From: Bacteroidota bacterium
Lineage (GTDB): Bacteria > Bacteroidota > Bacteroidia > NS11-12g > UBA955
Direction: 5' to 3'
Assembly: GCA_963169345.1 (NCBI GenBank)
Contig: CAUJCT010000001.1
Location: 37,253 to 101,252 of the forward strand
Length of the DNA: 64,000 bases
In this document: in pieces, positions 1 through 8,647 of the stretch
Layout: each line of letters begins with the position of its first letter
How positions within the stretch are numbered: the first letter of the stretch is position 1
Made by a program: the position numbers and the translations under genes
The notes under the pieces: model-generated
What the model was told of the DNA's origin: nothing
The model's input: only the letters and a program-made list of their open reading frames with translations
Database searches by the model: none

Positions 1-220
1 TTCGTCCAGAAACATTGATGGCCTTATCTCTGACCGCATAGAGTTTAGTTGCACTGTCTTCATAATTTGAAAACATTCTGTACAATTCCTGAGCGGTTAT
101 ATGAATTTGTTCCTTTTTAGTAGGGTCGGCGTGTTTGGCCGAAAAAAATTTGATATAGGCAAATACTGCAATTGCAGATACTAAACCTATTACAAACAGC
201 CATATTATTATTTTCTTCAT
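1..220 (-). CDS. Partial CDS (C-terminal part outside the window), signal-anchored protein, possibly OB-fold tRNA_anti-like
   Basis: Own translation of the minus strand from ATG at 220: MKKIIIWLFVIGLVSAIAVFAYIKFFSAKHADPTKKEQIHITAQELYRMFSNYEDSATKLYAVRDKAINVSGR..., open to the window edge; absent from the ORF track. Confidence 0.7.
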   Translation of the reverse strand, partial: MKKIIIWLFVIGLVSAIAVFAYIKFFSAKHADPTKKEQIHITAQELYRMFSNYEDSATKLYAVRDKAINVSGR

Positions 221-233
221 CGTTTTTTTCTAA

Positions 234-623
234 TTAATTATCTTTAGCTCCCCTGTTGATCCAAACTTGTATTTTAGATAAATCACAATCATTGATTTTA
301 GGAGCACTTGGAGGCATATTTTTACTGCTACCAGGAGCGTAAATCTGATTTAAGGCATTCATTAGTTTGTTATTGGTTAATGAATTCTGTACACCTGAAT
401 AATCTTGCAAAGTAATTGATCCATTTGGATTTCCTGAAGTATGACAGGCTAAGTCCGTACAGTTCACTTTAAGAATTGGAAGAATATCCCTTGAGAACAA
501 CACTTCAGTCGTATCGCAAGTCACATTTGGATACAATTTATCGGCCTTATCATAATAACATCCATTGGAAAGTGACAGGATAATGGCTGCTAAACTGCTA
601 AATTTAATTATTCGGAGCACCAT
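234..623 (-). CDS. Lipoprotein, cytochrome c-like domain with CX4CH motif
   Basis: Lipobox-like N-terminus (LSLSNGC); CTDLACH motif; C-terminal IQVWINRGAKDN typical of Bacteroidetes cytochrome c-like lipoproteins. Confidence 0.7.
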   Translation of the reverse strand: MVLRIIKFSSLAAIILSLSNGCYYDKADKLYPNVTCDTTEVLFSRDILPILKVNCTDLACHTSGNPNGSITLQDYSGVQNSLTNNKLMNALNQIYAPGSSKNMPPSAPKINDCDLSKIQVWINRGAKDN

Positions 624-1299
624 CTTTAATCCAGTTTTTTATTTTCGTCATTTGGCAATTACTAATATAAGATGCAGCGTTAGGCATTGGTAAAAAGCCT
701 GAAGTATGACTAAGAGCACCAACTAATCTGCCATTTAAAGCAACGGTTTGCAAAGCAGCATGATTAGTCAATATAAGGTTTCCACCGCCATGACAGGAAG
801 TTGCACCACAATTATTGCTAATAATAGGGGCAATATCAGCAGTGTATTTGAATTTACTTGTATCACATCCCGAGTTACAGGAATTGTTGAGGGCACCCTG
901 ATTGATCCACTTGGCTATTTTATCAATGATATCCTGAGGCAGTTTTGATGAATTATAAGGCATTTTACCTTTGTTTATCTGTTCAAAAAAATCAGAATTC
1001 AGACCTTTATTACCAATTTCATTTTTGACATTATTATAATTATTCAGCTTAACTCCATCTTCAGCTTTAATATCATTGTGGCAATTGACCTGATTAGCAC
1101 CATTGGTGCAATAAGCTGTCATAATAGGCATTATATCATTTACAAAATAGACTGAATCCGGATCACAATTCCCTGAATCATTGGTATTGCCTCCGTTATT
1201 ATTATTTGTTTTACCAATCTGTATAGGCTGATGCTCGCATGCATTCAGGAGAATGACAAGTGTTGACAGACCGGCAAAAAATGATACTTGTTTCAACAT
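604..1299 (-). CDS. Lipoprotein with two cytochrome c-like repeats
   Basis: Lipobox (VILLNAC); two similar halves with CTNGANQVNCH and CGATSCH; overlaps 234..623 by 20 nt. Confidence 0.7.
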   Translation of the reverse strand: MLKQVSFFAGLSTLVILLNACEHQPIQIGKTNNNNGGNTNDSGNCDPDSVYFVNDIMPIMTAYCTNGANQVNCHNDIKAEDGVKLNNYNNVKNEIGNKGLNSDFFEQINKGKMPYNSSKLPQDIIDKIAKWINQGALNNSCNSGCDTSKFKYTADIAPIISNNCGATSCHGGGNLILTNHAALQTVALNGRLVGALSHTSGFLPMPNAASYISNCQMTKIKNWIKDGAPNN

Positions 1300-1534
1300 A
1301 TATTATTTACAAATTTAAGGTTTAACTTTGATTCTTACTGTGACTTATGTCTCAGAGCATACAAAAATCATACATGTTTTTTCAACACATCATAAACGCA
1401 GTTGACTAATATCTTAGTAATAAATACAATATACTTCTGAACTTGAGACATAAAAACAATCATCTGAAATCAGAATATTTCAATATGAGAAATATTACAA
1501 CATTTTGACAATTGACAAAAAACAGTCAAAAAAA

Positions 1535-1557
1535 AGCCCCGGAGGTTCCGGGGCTTT
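1535..1557 (-). terminator. Rho-independent terminator of the E2 gene
   Basis: AGCCCCGG-aggtt-CCGGGGCT stem, A-tract on + strand (T-tract for minus transcript). Confidence 0.8.
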
Positions 1558-1563
1558 CATATA

Positions 1564-2901
1564 TTAAATTTCGCGGTTAATATCCCATTGTTCGAGGTAG
1601 TCAGCTACCCTTCTTACAAATGCACCACCTAAAGCACCATCAACAATTCTGTGGTCGTATGAGTGACTCAGGAACATCATGTGTCTGATGGCAATTACAT
1701 CTCCGTATTCGGTTTCCAGAACAGCAGGTTTCTTTCTGATGGCACCGATCGCTAAAATAGCTACCTGAGGTTGGTTGATGATTGGCGTTCCCATCACATT
1801 ACCGAATGTACCCACATTGGTAATGGTATACGTACCACCAGATATTTCATCCGGTTGTAATTTGTTTTCTCTTGCGCGTTTTGCCAGATCGTTAACATCT
1901 TTAACCAGGCCAAGTAAGTTCTTAGTATCTGCATTTTTGATAACAGGCACGATAAGGTTACCTGAAGGCAAAGCAGCAGCCATTCCAATATTGATGTTTT
2001 TTCTCTTAATGATATTCTGACCATCCAGAGAAATATTGATCATTGGGTAGTCTTTGATAGCTTTTACGACAGCTTCGATAAATATTGGAGTAAAGGTAAT
2101 TTTTTCACCTTCTTTTTTCTCAAATTTCGATTTAATTTTATCTCTCCATTGAACGAGGTTGGTAACATCCACTTCAACAAAAGAGGTAACGTGCGGACTG
2201 GTAGACTTACTCATCACCATGTGATCAGCAATCAATTTGCGCATTCTGTCCATTTCGATGATTTCATCACCAGGCATCATGCTGATTTTAGAAGCAGCTG
2301 GTGCGGCTTTCACAGGAGCAGGAGTTGAAGTGCTCACGTTAACAACCTGACTTGGAGTTGAAACAGCAGGAGCAGCAGATTGTCTGCCATTTTCGAGGTA
2401 TTTCAAAATATCACCTTTGGTCACGCGATTGTCTTTACCAGAACCAGGAATTGCATCCAACTCAGCCATTCCAATACCTTCCGTTCTTGCTATATTGAGA
2501 ACTAGAGGAGAATAAAATCTACCGGCTTCTCCATTAGAAGTTACAGGAGCAGAATGAGAGACAACAGCTTGTTGAGCAATTTTAGATGCATGAATAACAG
2601 TCTCATCCGGTTGTTCTTTTTTGGCAGGAGCAGCTTTTTCAGAAGCAGGAGCAGCAGAAGCATCGGAACCAATGATTGCAATTGGAGCACCAACTGGCAC
2701 AACATCACCTTCATTAAAGAGCTTTTTAATCAAAACACCTTCAGCTGTGGAAGGTACTTCTGAGTCAACCTTATCCGTTGCAATTTCTACAACAGCTTCG
2801 TCCATTTTAATGGTATCACCTTCATTTTTCAACCACTTGGTAATAGTAGCTTCGGCAATACTTTCGCCCATTTTAGGCATTATCAATTCAACTTGAGCCA
2901 T
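1564..2901 (-). CDS. 2-oxo acid dehydrogenase subunit E2 (dihydrolipoamide acyltransferase)
   Basis: Lipoyl domain (EIATDKVDSEVPS), E3-binding domain, catalytic core ending SHSYDHRIVDGALGGAF. Confidence 0.93.
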   Translation of the reverse strand: MAQVELIMPKMGESIAEATITKWLKNEGDTIKMDEAVVEIATDKVDSEVPSTAEGVLIKKLFNEGDVVPVGAPIAIIGSDASAAPASEKAAPAKKEQPDETVIHASKIAQQAVVSHSAPVTSNGEAGRFYSPLVLNIARTEGIGMAELDAIPGSGKDNRVTKGDILKYLENGRQSAAPAVSTPSQVVNVSTSTPAPVKAAPAASKISMMPGDEIIEMDRMRKLIADHMVMSKSTSPHVTSFVEVDVTNLVQWRDKIKSKFEKKEGEKITFTPIFIEAVVKAIKDYPMINISLDGQNIIKRKNINIGMAAALPSGNLIVPVIKNADTKNLLGLVKDVNDLAKRARENKLQPDEISGGTYTITNVGTFGNVMGTPIINQPQVAILAIGAIRKKPAVLETEYGDVIAIRHMMFLSHSYDHRIVDGALGGAFVRRVADYLEQWDINREI

Positions 2902-3131
2902 AGATTAAGGGTGCAAAGATAGTATTTTTTAATATAAGTAGAAATGAACATCATTAGGATGAAATGATAATGAGAATCTTGCTAGATTTAAATGCTAAAT
3001 AAAATGTGCAAAAATCTAACTAATATCAATGAATTAAGGCAGATAGCCTCTAAAACAATCAGACAAATCTTTATGTATAAGAGTTGGTAAATCAGGCAGT
3101 AAAAAATCACAAAAGCCCCTATCTTCGCGCT

Positions 3132-4247
3132 GTGAAATTCAGTGTAGAAAAAGTAGATAATGCTCAACTGGCAGCAGAGTTTCTTGCATTTCCAAAAAGA
3201 TTATACGCCAACGATGCCAATTACATCATGCCATTGGATATTGACATTGAAAATGTATTTAACCGTTCTTACAATCCCGCCTTTAAACTTGGCGATTGCG
3301 AGCGCTGGTTGCTAAAAGAAGGTGGTAAGACAGTAGGAAGAATAGCAGGATTCTATGTTTTTGTTGAAAAACTCCAAATGAAAAATGGCGGATGTGGTTT
3401 TTTTGAGTGTATCGACTCCCAGGAAGCTGCCAATCAGTTATTTGACACCGCAAAAGCTTGGTTAATTGAAAAAGGTTGCCAGTTTATGGATGGTCCAATC
3501 AACTTTGGTGACCGTGACAGTTTTTGGGGTTTAATGGTAGATGGATTTGCTAGTCCGTCGTACCGCGAAAACTACAACTTTCCTTACTATAAAGCTTTAT
3601 TTGAAAACTACGGATTCAAATTTGAAATTGGACAAACCACTTCCTTAATTGAAGAGAATATGTTCAACTTCGAACGATTCAGCAAACTGGCTTCCAGGGT
3701 TTTTAACAATCCTTCTTACACTTTCGAAAATTTTAAAACTTCCAAAATAGATAAGTACGCAGAGGATTTTGTGACCATCTACAACAAAGCCTGGGCATTT
3801 CACGAAGATTTTGTTCCAATGACCAAGGAAAAAATTCTTTTGAGAATGGAAGAAATGAAGCCTATAGTTGTAGAAGACCTCAATATTTTTGCCTATCACG
3901 ATGGCGTTCCGGTTGGATTTTACCTGACAGTTTTGGATGTCAACCAGATTTTCAAACATGTGAACGGGAAAATGAACTGGATTGGTAAATTAAAGTTCCT
4001 GTATTATAAAAGAAAAATAAAAAGGATCAGAGGTATCATTTTCGGTGTGGTGCCTGAGTTCCACAATCTGGGAATTGAAGTTGCTTTGATAATGAAGTTC
4101 AGAGAAGCACTGTTAAGAGGCGGACAATTCACTCAAAATGAACTGGCATGGATTGGCGATTTTAATCCAAAAATGCTCAGTATGTTTGAATCAATGGGCG
4201 CTCAACCTATCAAAAGACACATCACGTACCGCTACACTTTTAACTAA
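3132..4247 (+). CDS. GNAT-like acyltransferase-fold hypothetical protein
   Basis: Long ORF (track starts at TTG 3084); GTG 3132 (VKFSVEKVDNAQLAAEFLAFPKRLY) is a more plausible start, just downstream of TATCTTCG. Confidence 0.7.
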   Translation: MKFSVEKVDNAQLAAEFLAFPKRLYANDANYIMPLDIDIENVFNRSYNPAFKLGDCERWLLKEGGKTVGRIAGFYVFVEKLQMKNGGCGFFECIDSQEAANQLFDTAKAWLIEKGCQFMDGPINFGDRDSFWGLMVDGFASPSYRENYNFPYYKALFENYGFKFEIGQTTSLIEENMFNFERFSKLASRVFNNPSYTFENFKTSKIDKYAEDFVTIYNKAWAFHEDFVPMTKEKILLRMEEMKPIVVEDLNIFAYHDGVPVGFYLTVLDVNQIFKHVNGKMNWIGKLKFLYYKRKIKRIRGIIFGVVPEFHNLGIEVALIMKFREALLRGGQFTQNELAWIGDFNPKMLSMFESMGAQPIKRHITYRYTFN

Positions 4248-4253
4248 ACAAAT

Positions 4254-5438
4254 TTGAAAATTCTTTTCATAGCCAATAGATTTCCATATCCGCCTTTCAG
4301 AGGGGATAAGCTAAAAATTTACAATCTGGCTAAAAGGATTGCTCAACATCACGAATTACATTTAATCACTTTTGCAGAAAACAAAGACGATTTAAAGTAC
4401 CTGCCGGAATTACAAAAGATCTTTACCAAAACCATAATTGTTGATTTGCCTAAATGGAAAAGTGTTCTCAATGTTGGTATTGGTATGTTGGGTTCGAAGC
4501 CATTGCAGGTGAACTATTTTAAATCAGGTAAATTCAAACGGGAGCTTAGTTTATTGTTAAAAAACAATGAATATGATGCCATTCACGTTCAGCATTTGAG
4601 GATGGCACAGTATGCCATGGATTTGAAGTCAGACTTTCGTATTTTAGACTTGCCTGATGCCTTCTCTTTATACTGGCAAAGGCGCAAATCTGTAGCTAGA
4701 AGCTTACCCAGCAGAATCCTGGACAACATTGAATCAGCGAGAGTTTTAAAGTATGAAAAACTGATTTTGCAAGCTTTTAACTTGAATCTGGTTTGTTCAA
4801 TGGAAGACTTAAAATTCCTTAAAGACAAACACAAAATCGAACATATACGATTATTGCCAAATGGAGTTGATACGGATAAATTCCATCCCCAAAATCACGA
4901 TTATACACATGCACATACTTTGCTGTTTACCGGTAATATGGACTATGATCCAAATGTGGATGCAGTTTTGTATTTTGTAGAGCAAATATTTCCTACCATT
5001 GTTAAGACTTTTCCAAATGTGAAGTTTGTTATCGCTGGTCAGCGTCCAATTGATAAGGTGAAGTCATTACATAATGGCAAAAATATAGAGGTTACCGGTT
5101 TTATACCCGAGTTATCCGACATGTACAATCAAGCCTCAGTTGTAGTAGCTCCATTGAGATTTGGAGCGGGTACCCAGAACAAAGTACTGGAAGCAATGTC
5201 TATGGGAATTCCGGTAGTATGTTCACATATAGGATTTGAAGGATTGGGTATTCAGGATGGAGAAGGTGCTTTTATGAGAAAAGATGCCGACACGTTTGCC
5301 CAGCAGGTTATTACACTTCTCAGCGATGAATCGTTAAGATTAAGTACCGGTCAAAAAGGCATTGAAGTGATACAAAACAATTTCAGCTGGGATAAAGTAG
5401 CAGGCATTTTAGAAGCTTATTTAGAGAAGCGTTTTTAA
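4254..5438 (+). CDS. Glycosyltransferase family 4-like
   Basis: ANRFPYPPFRGDKLKIYNLAKRI; LLFTGNMDYDPNVDAV; VVAPLRFGAGTQNKVLEAMSMGIPVV. TTG start. Confidence 0.88.
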   Translation: MKILFIANRFPYPPFRGDKLKIYNLAKRIAQHHELHLITFAENKDDLKYLPELQKIFTKTIIVDLPKWKSVLNVGIGMLGSKPLQVNYFKSGKFKRELSLLLKNNEYDAIHVQHLRMAQYAMDLKSDFRILDLPDAFSLYWQRRKSVARSLPSRILDNIESARVLKYEKLILQAFNLNLVCSMEDLKFLKDKHKIEHIRLLPNGVDTDKFHPQNHDYTHAHTLLFTGNMDYDPNVDAVLYFVEQIFPTIVKTFPNVKFVIAGQRPIDKVKSLHNGKNIEVTGFIPELSDMYNQASVVVAPLRFGAGTQNKVLEAMSMGIPVVCSHIGFEGLGIQDGEGAFMRKDADTFAQQVITLLSDESLRLSTGQKGIEVIQNNFSWDKVAGILEAYLEKRF

Positions 5439-5501
5439 AAATCGTACTTAAGAAAACAGGAAGGCTATTCAGATTGGAAAAATCCTTTTTATATTCGCTG
5501 C

Positions 5502-6722
5502 ATGCAATCCCCTTCTACTCAGAATCGTTCACTGGCATTAATATTTATAACTCTGCTTATTGATGTAATTGGCATAGGCATCATTATACCGGTCATACCA
5601 AAACTATTAGGAGAGCTTGGGAATTACACTGTATCTGAGGCATCAGCAGTCGGAGCCTGGATGACAGTAGCGTTTGCATTACCACAATTCATTTTCTCCC
5701 CGATATTCGGAGGATTAAGTGATATGTATGGCCGAAGACCAATAATTATTTTATCCTTACTGGGCTTAGGAGTTGATTTCGTCATTCATGCTGTGGCACC
5801 GACAATTTCCATCTTATTTATTGGCAGAATACTGGCGGGAATATGTGGTGCCAGCTTTACAACAGCAACATCCTACTTAGCAGATATCAGTACTCCTGAG
5901 AAACGAGCACAGAATTTTGGTTTAATCGGTATGGCATTTGGATTAGGATTCATACTTGGACCAATGATTGGAGGGCTTGTGGGCAATGAAAATGTGCGAA
6001 TGCCATTTTGGATTGCGGCGTGTTTATCATTTCTAAATGCCATTTTGTGTTTGATGGCTTTACCAGAGAGTTTAAATAAAGAGCACAGGCGTTCATTTGA
6101 CATCAAAAGAGCAAATCCATTGGGGACATTGCGACAAATGAGAAAATATCCGGCAGTATTGCGCATGATGGTGCCATTGTTTCTCATATACATTGCTGCA
6201 CATGCAGTTCAATCCAACTGGTCGTTTTACACCAAATACAAATTCAAATGGGATGAAAAGACAATAGGTTTATCATTGACTATGGTTGGATTAATGATTG
6301 CTATTGTACAAGGCGGATTAATACGGGTAATTGTTCCAAAGTTAGGCAACAGAAAATCTATTGAATATGGATTTTTATTATATGCACTAGGCATGTTGTT
6401 GTTTGCATTAGCGGATAAAACATGGATGATGTTTGCAGTGACGATAGTTTATTGTTTAGGAGGCATTGCAGGTCCGGCCTTGCAAGGAGAAATGTCTAAG
6501 GCAGTACCAGCCAATGCACAAGGAGAGCTCAGTGGAGGCATGACAGCATTGATGAGTATCTCATCGGTATTTGGACCATTGATTATGAATTCCATATTTG
6601 CTGTATTTTCGGGCAAGAAAGCGATAATCGAATTACCCGGAGCCCCGATGATGTTAGGAGCATTGTTGATATTGATATCGTATGTGTTGGTGTGGAGGAG
6701 CTATAGGTTAAAGAGTGTGTGA
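5502..6722 (+). CDS. MFS transporter (TetA-like)
   Basis: 12-TM pattern; GGLSDMYGRRPIIILSLLG motif; TPEKRAQNFGLIGMAFGLGFILGP. Confidence 0.88.
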   Translation: MQSPSTQNRSLALIFITLLIDVIGIGIIIPVIPKLLGELGNYTVSEASAVGAWMTVAFALPQFIFSPIFGGLSDMYGRRPIIILSLLGLGVDFVIHAVAPTISILFIGRILAGICGASFTTATSYLADISTPEKRAQNFGLIGMAFGLGFILGPMIGGLVGNENVRMPFWIAACLSFLNAILCLMALPESLNKEHRRSFDIKRANPLGTLRQMRKYPAVLRMMVPLFLIYIAAHAVQSNWSFYTKYKFKWDEKTIGLSLTMVGLMIAIVQGGLIRVIVPKLGNRKSIEYGFLLYALGMLLFALADKTWMMFAVTIVYCLGGIAGPALQGEMSKAVPANAQGELSGGMTALMSISSVFGPLIMNSIFAVFSGKKAIIELPGAPMMLGALLILISYVLVWRSYRLKSV

Positions 6723-6772
6723 GAAATAAAATCAGTATGCATTCTTAATATTCATTATTTTTTTGATTTCCC

Positions 6773-6986
6773 TTTTTTAACGCAGATATCGCAGATTTTT
6801 TATTATCTGTTAATTAAAATATTGACATAATGTTTTTAATATCTTTCCTTTTTTCGAACTATCCGCCATAGGCGGAAGGATGTCGCAGAAAGATTCGCGG
6901 ATGATATAGGTGTTTCTCTAATGAATTGGGGGGATAGCGCAAATGGCTTAGGGACAATAAAGATCTGTGAAATCTGCGTCAAAAAA
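6773..6986 (+). mobile_element. MITE-like module 1 (no ORF), imperfect 23-bp terminal inverted repeats
   Basis: TIR-L 6773-6795 TTTTTTAACGCAGATATCGCAGA; TIR-R 6964-6986 TCTGTGAAATCTGCGTCAAAAAA (20/23 match as inverted repeat); central CCGCCATAGGCGG at 6863-6875. Confidence 0.6.
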
Positions 6987-7032
6987 GTCCTCAACATTCA
7001 CTTACAACTCCATTATCACATCCACCGCGACA

Positions 7033-7078
7033 CAATTCAGCATTTCAGCATATCAGCATATCAGCAGCTTAGCAATTC
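7033..7078 (+). repeat. Degenerate 8-bp tandem repeat (CAGCATNT family)
   Basis: CAGCATTT CAGCATAT CAGCATAT CAGCAGCT; same family at 8410-8443 and, on the opposite strand, 34503-34558. Confidence 0.7.
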
Positions 7079-7106
7079 TGCCATCCCATAAGTGTTAACA
7101 GTTTCG

Positions 7107-7903
7107 TTTTTAAACACAGATATCGCAGAATATTATTTATAGAATATTTAAATTTTATATACAAATGTAGAAGTGATTTTGGAACTGTCCGCCATAGGCG
7201 GAAGGAAGTCGTTGAAAGATTCGCAGATGATTTTGGGATAATCTTTAAAAGTCAGGAACTGCGCAAATAGTTCGTCTTAAAAAAACAAACGTTTATAAAT
7301 GTTTAATTTAAGCATAAATTTAAACGCCCCACTTAATTTTGCTGAGATGATATTAGAGAATAAATTAAGTTTCTTGATAAGAAAAGCCATTTTTGAGGTT
7401 AATAAAAACTTAGGCCCGGGATTGAATGAATCAATATATGAAGAAGCACTCAATTACGAGTTATTAAAAATGAATTTAAACGTTGAAAGACAAGTAGTCT
7501 TTCCTGTTTTTTATAAAGATATATATCTACAAAAGACATTTGCTGTAGATATGGTCATTAATAAAGCAGTAATTATTGAATCAAAATCTGTTGAAAGTAT
7601 TAATGAAATTCACAAAAGTCAATTATTAAACTACCTTAAATTATCAGGTATACAATTGGGAATATTAATAAATTTCAACACAAACTATATCCTCGATAAG
7701 AGAGATATTTTTAGAATTGTCAATTCGATTAATAACAGAATTAAAAAATGAATCGTTCAAAACGAGTTCCCAGGTATTTATAAATCATCTTATACACTCC
7801 ATATACCTTAAAAATTCGTAAGATTATAAGGTGGAAATCGAAGTTAAAAATATTAATAAGCTGTAATAAATCGAAAAATTTCTGTGCAATCTGCGTCAAA
7901 AAA
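7107..7903 (+). mobile_element. MITE-like module 2, long form carrying the GxxExxY gene between the same terminal repeats
   Basis: TIR-L 7107-7129, TIR-R 7881-7903 (17/23 match); CCGCCATAGGCGG at 7189-7201; left part nearly identical to module 3; ORF 7299-7751 lies between. Confidence 0.55.
7299..7751 (+). CDS. GxxExxY family protein (PD-(D/E)XK nuclease-like, PDDEXK_3)
   Basis: GPGLNESIYEEAL (GxxExxY motif), RQVVFPVFYK, FAVDMVI...AVIIESKSV (D...ExK), HKSQLLNYLKLSG. Confidence 0.9.
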   Translation: MFNLSINLNAPLNFAEMILENKLSFLIRKAIFEVNKNLGPGLNESIYEEALNYELLKMNLNVERQVVFPVFYKDIYLQKTFAVDMVINKAVIIESKSVESINEIHKSQLLNYLKLSGIQLGILINFNTNYILDKRDIFRIVNSINNRIKK

Positions 7904-8008
7904 AGTCCTCAACATTCAATTACCACATTGCTGTCAACTCAACCGCCAAACAATTCAGCATTTAAGCAGCGCAACGATATAGACAATTCATAAGTCTTAA
8001 CAGTTCCG

Positions 8009-8214
8009 TTTTTTAACGCAGAAATCGCAGAATGTTATTTATAGAATATTTAAATTTTAAATACAAATATAGAAATGATTTTTGGAACTGTCCGCCATAT
8101 GCGGAAGGATGGCGCTGAAAGATTCGCAGATGATACATTATTTGCTTCTAATAATTTTGTGATAGCACAAATGGATATTGGATAAAAATGTTCTGTGCAA
8201 TCTGTGTCAAAAAA
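8009..8214 (+). mobile_element. MITE-like module 3 (no ORF)
   Basis: TIR-L 8009-8031, TIR-R 8192-8214 (17/23); CCGCCATATGCGG at 8092-8104; left part closely matches module 2. Confidence 0.6.
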
Positions 8215-8338
8215 GTCCTCAACATTTTTGGAAGAAAAACTGTTGCTTTCCTCATAACTTTCTGCGCCATCTGCCGGTATTCTGCAAAGCAGATATACCG
8301 GAAAAATCCTAAAAAATAAATTAAACACAATATAAAGT

Positions 8339-8361
8339 TCTGAGTAATCTGCGTTAAAAAA
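8339..8361 (+). repeat. Decayed solo right terminal repeat (module 4 remnant)
   Basis: TCTGAGTAATCTGCGTTAAAAAA followed by the same GTCCTCAACATTCA flank as modules 1 and 2. Confidence 0.55.
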
Positions 8362-8564
8362 GTCCTCAACATTCAAATACCTCATAGCTGTCAATTCCAC
8401 CGCAAAACAATTCAGCTATTTAGCATTTCAGCTATTCAGCTTTCTCTTAGACTTATGCATCGCGATCTGCTTGAGGCTGACAGGTAACGATGACGCCTAT
8501 GGAAGTGACAATAATGTTTCGAGTCATGAATTATGAGAATCTTTAAGAATATCGACAAGCTCTA

Positions 8565-8620
8565 CGACTTAACGACTTAACAACTTAATAACTTAACAAC
8601 TTAACGACTTAACAACTTCT
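8565..8620 (+). repeat. 8-bp tandem repeat [CT][GA]ACTTAA, 7 copies
   Basis: CGACTTAA CGACTTAA CAACTTAA TAACTTAA CAACTTAA CGACTTAA CAACTTCT. Confidence 0.85.
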
Positions 8621-8647
8621 CTTTCACTTTTCCACTTTTTCTCTATA

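Noticed and set aside
1775-2896. ORFs antisense to the E2 gene (1775..2020, 2554..2763, 2621..2896), and similar antisense ORFs throughout the track
   Set aside because: Shadow ORFs opposite well-supported genes, with no recognisable domains.
6773-8214. Target-site duplications around the MITE-like modules
   Set aside because: Looked for; flanks are repeat spacers or differ, so no duplication can be claimed.
8050-8400. ORFs 8050..8400 (-) and 8148..8372 (-)
   Set aside because: They overlap MITE-like module 3 and the decayed module; repeated peptide segments (VEDFF..., MLRTFLTQ...) simply translate the GTCCTCAACATT repeat.
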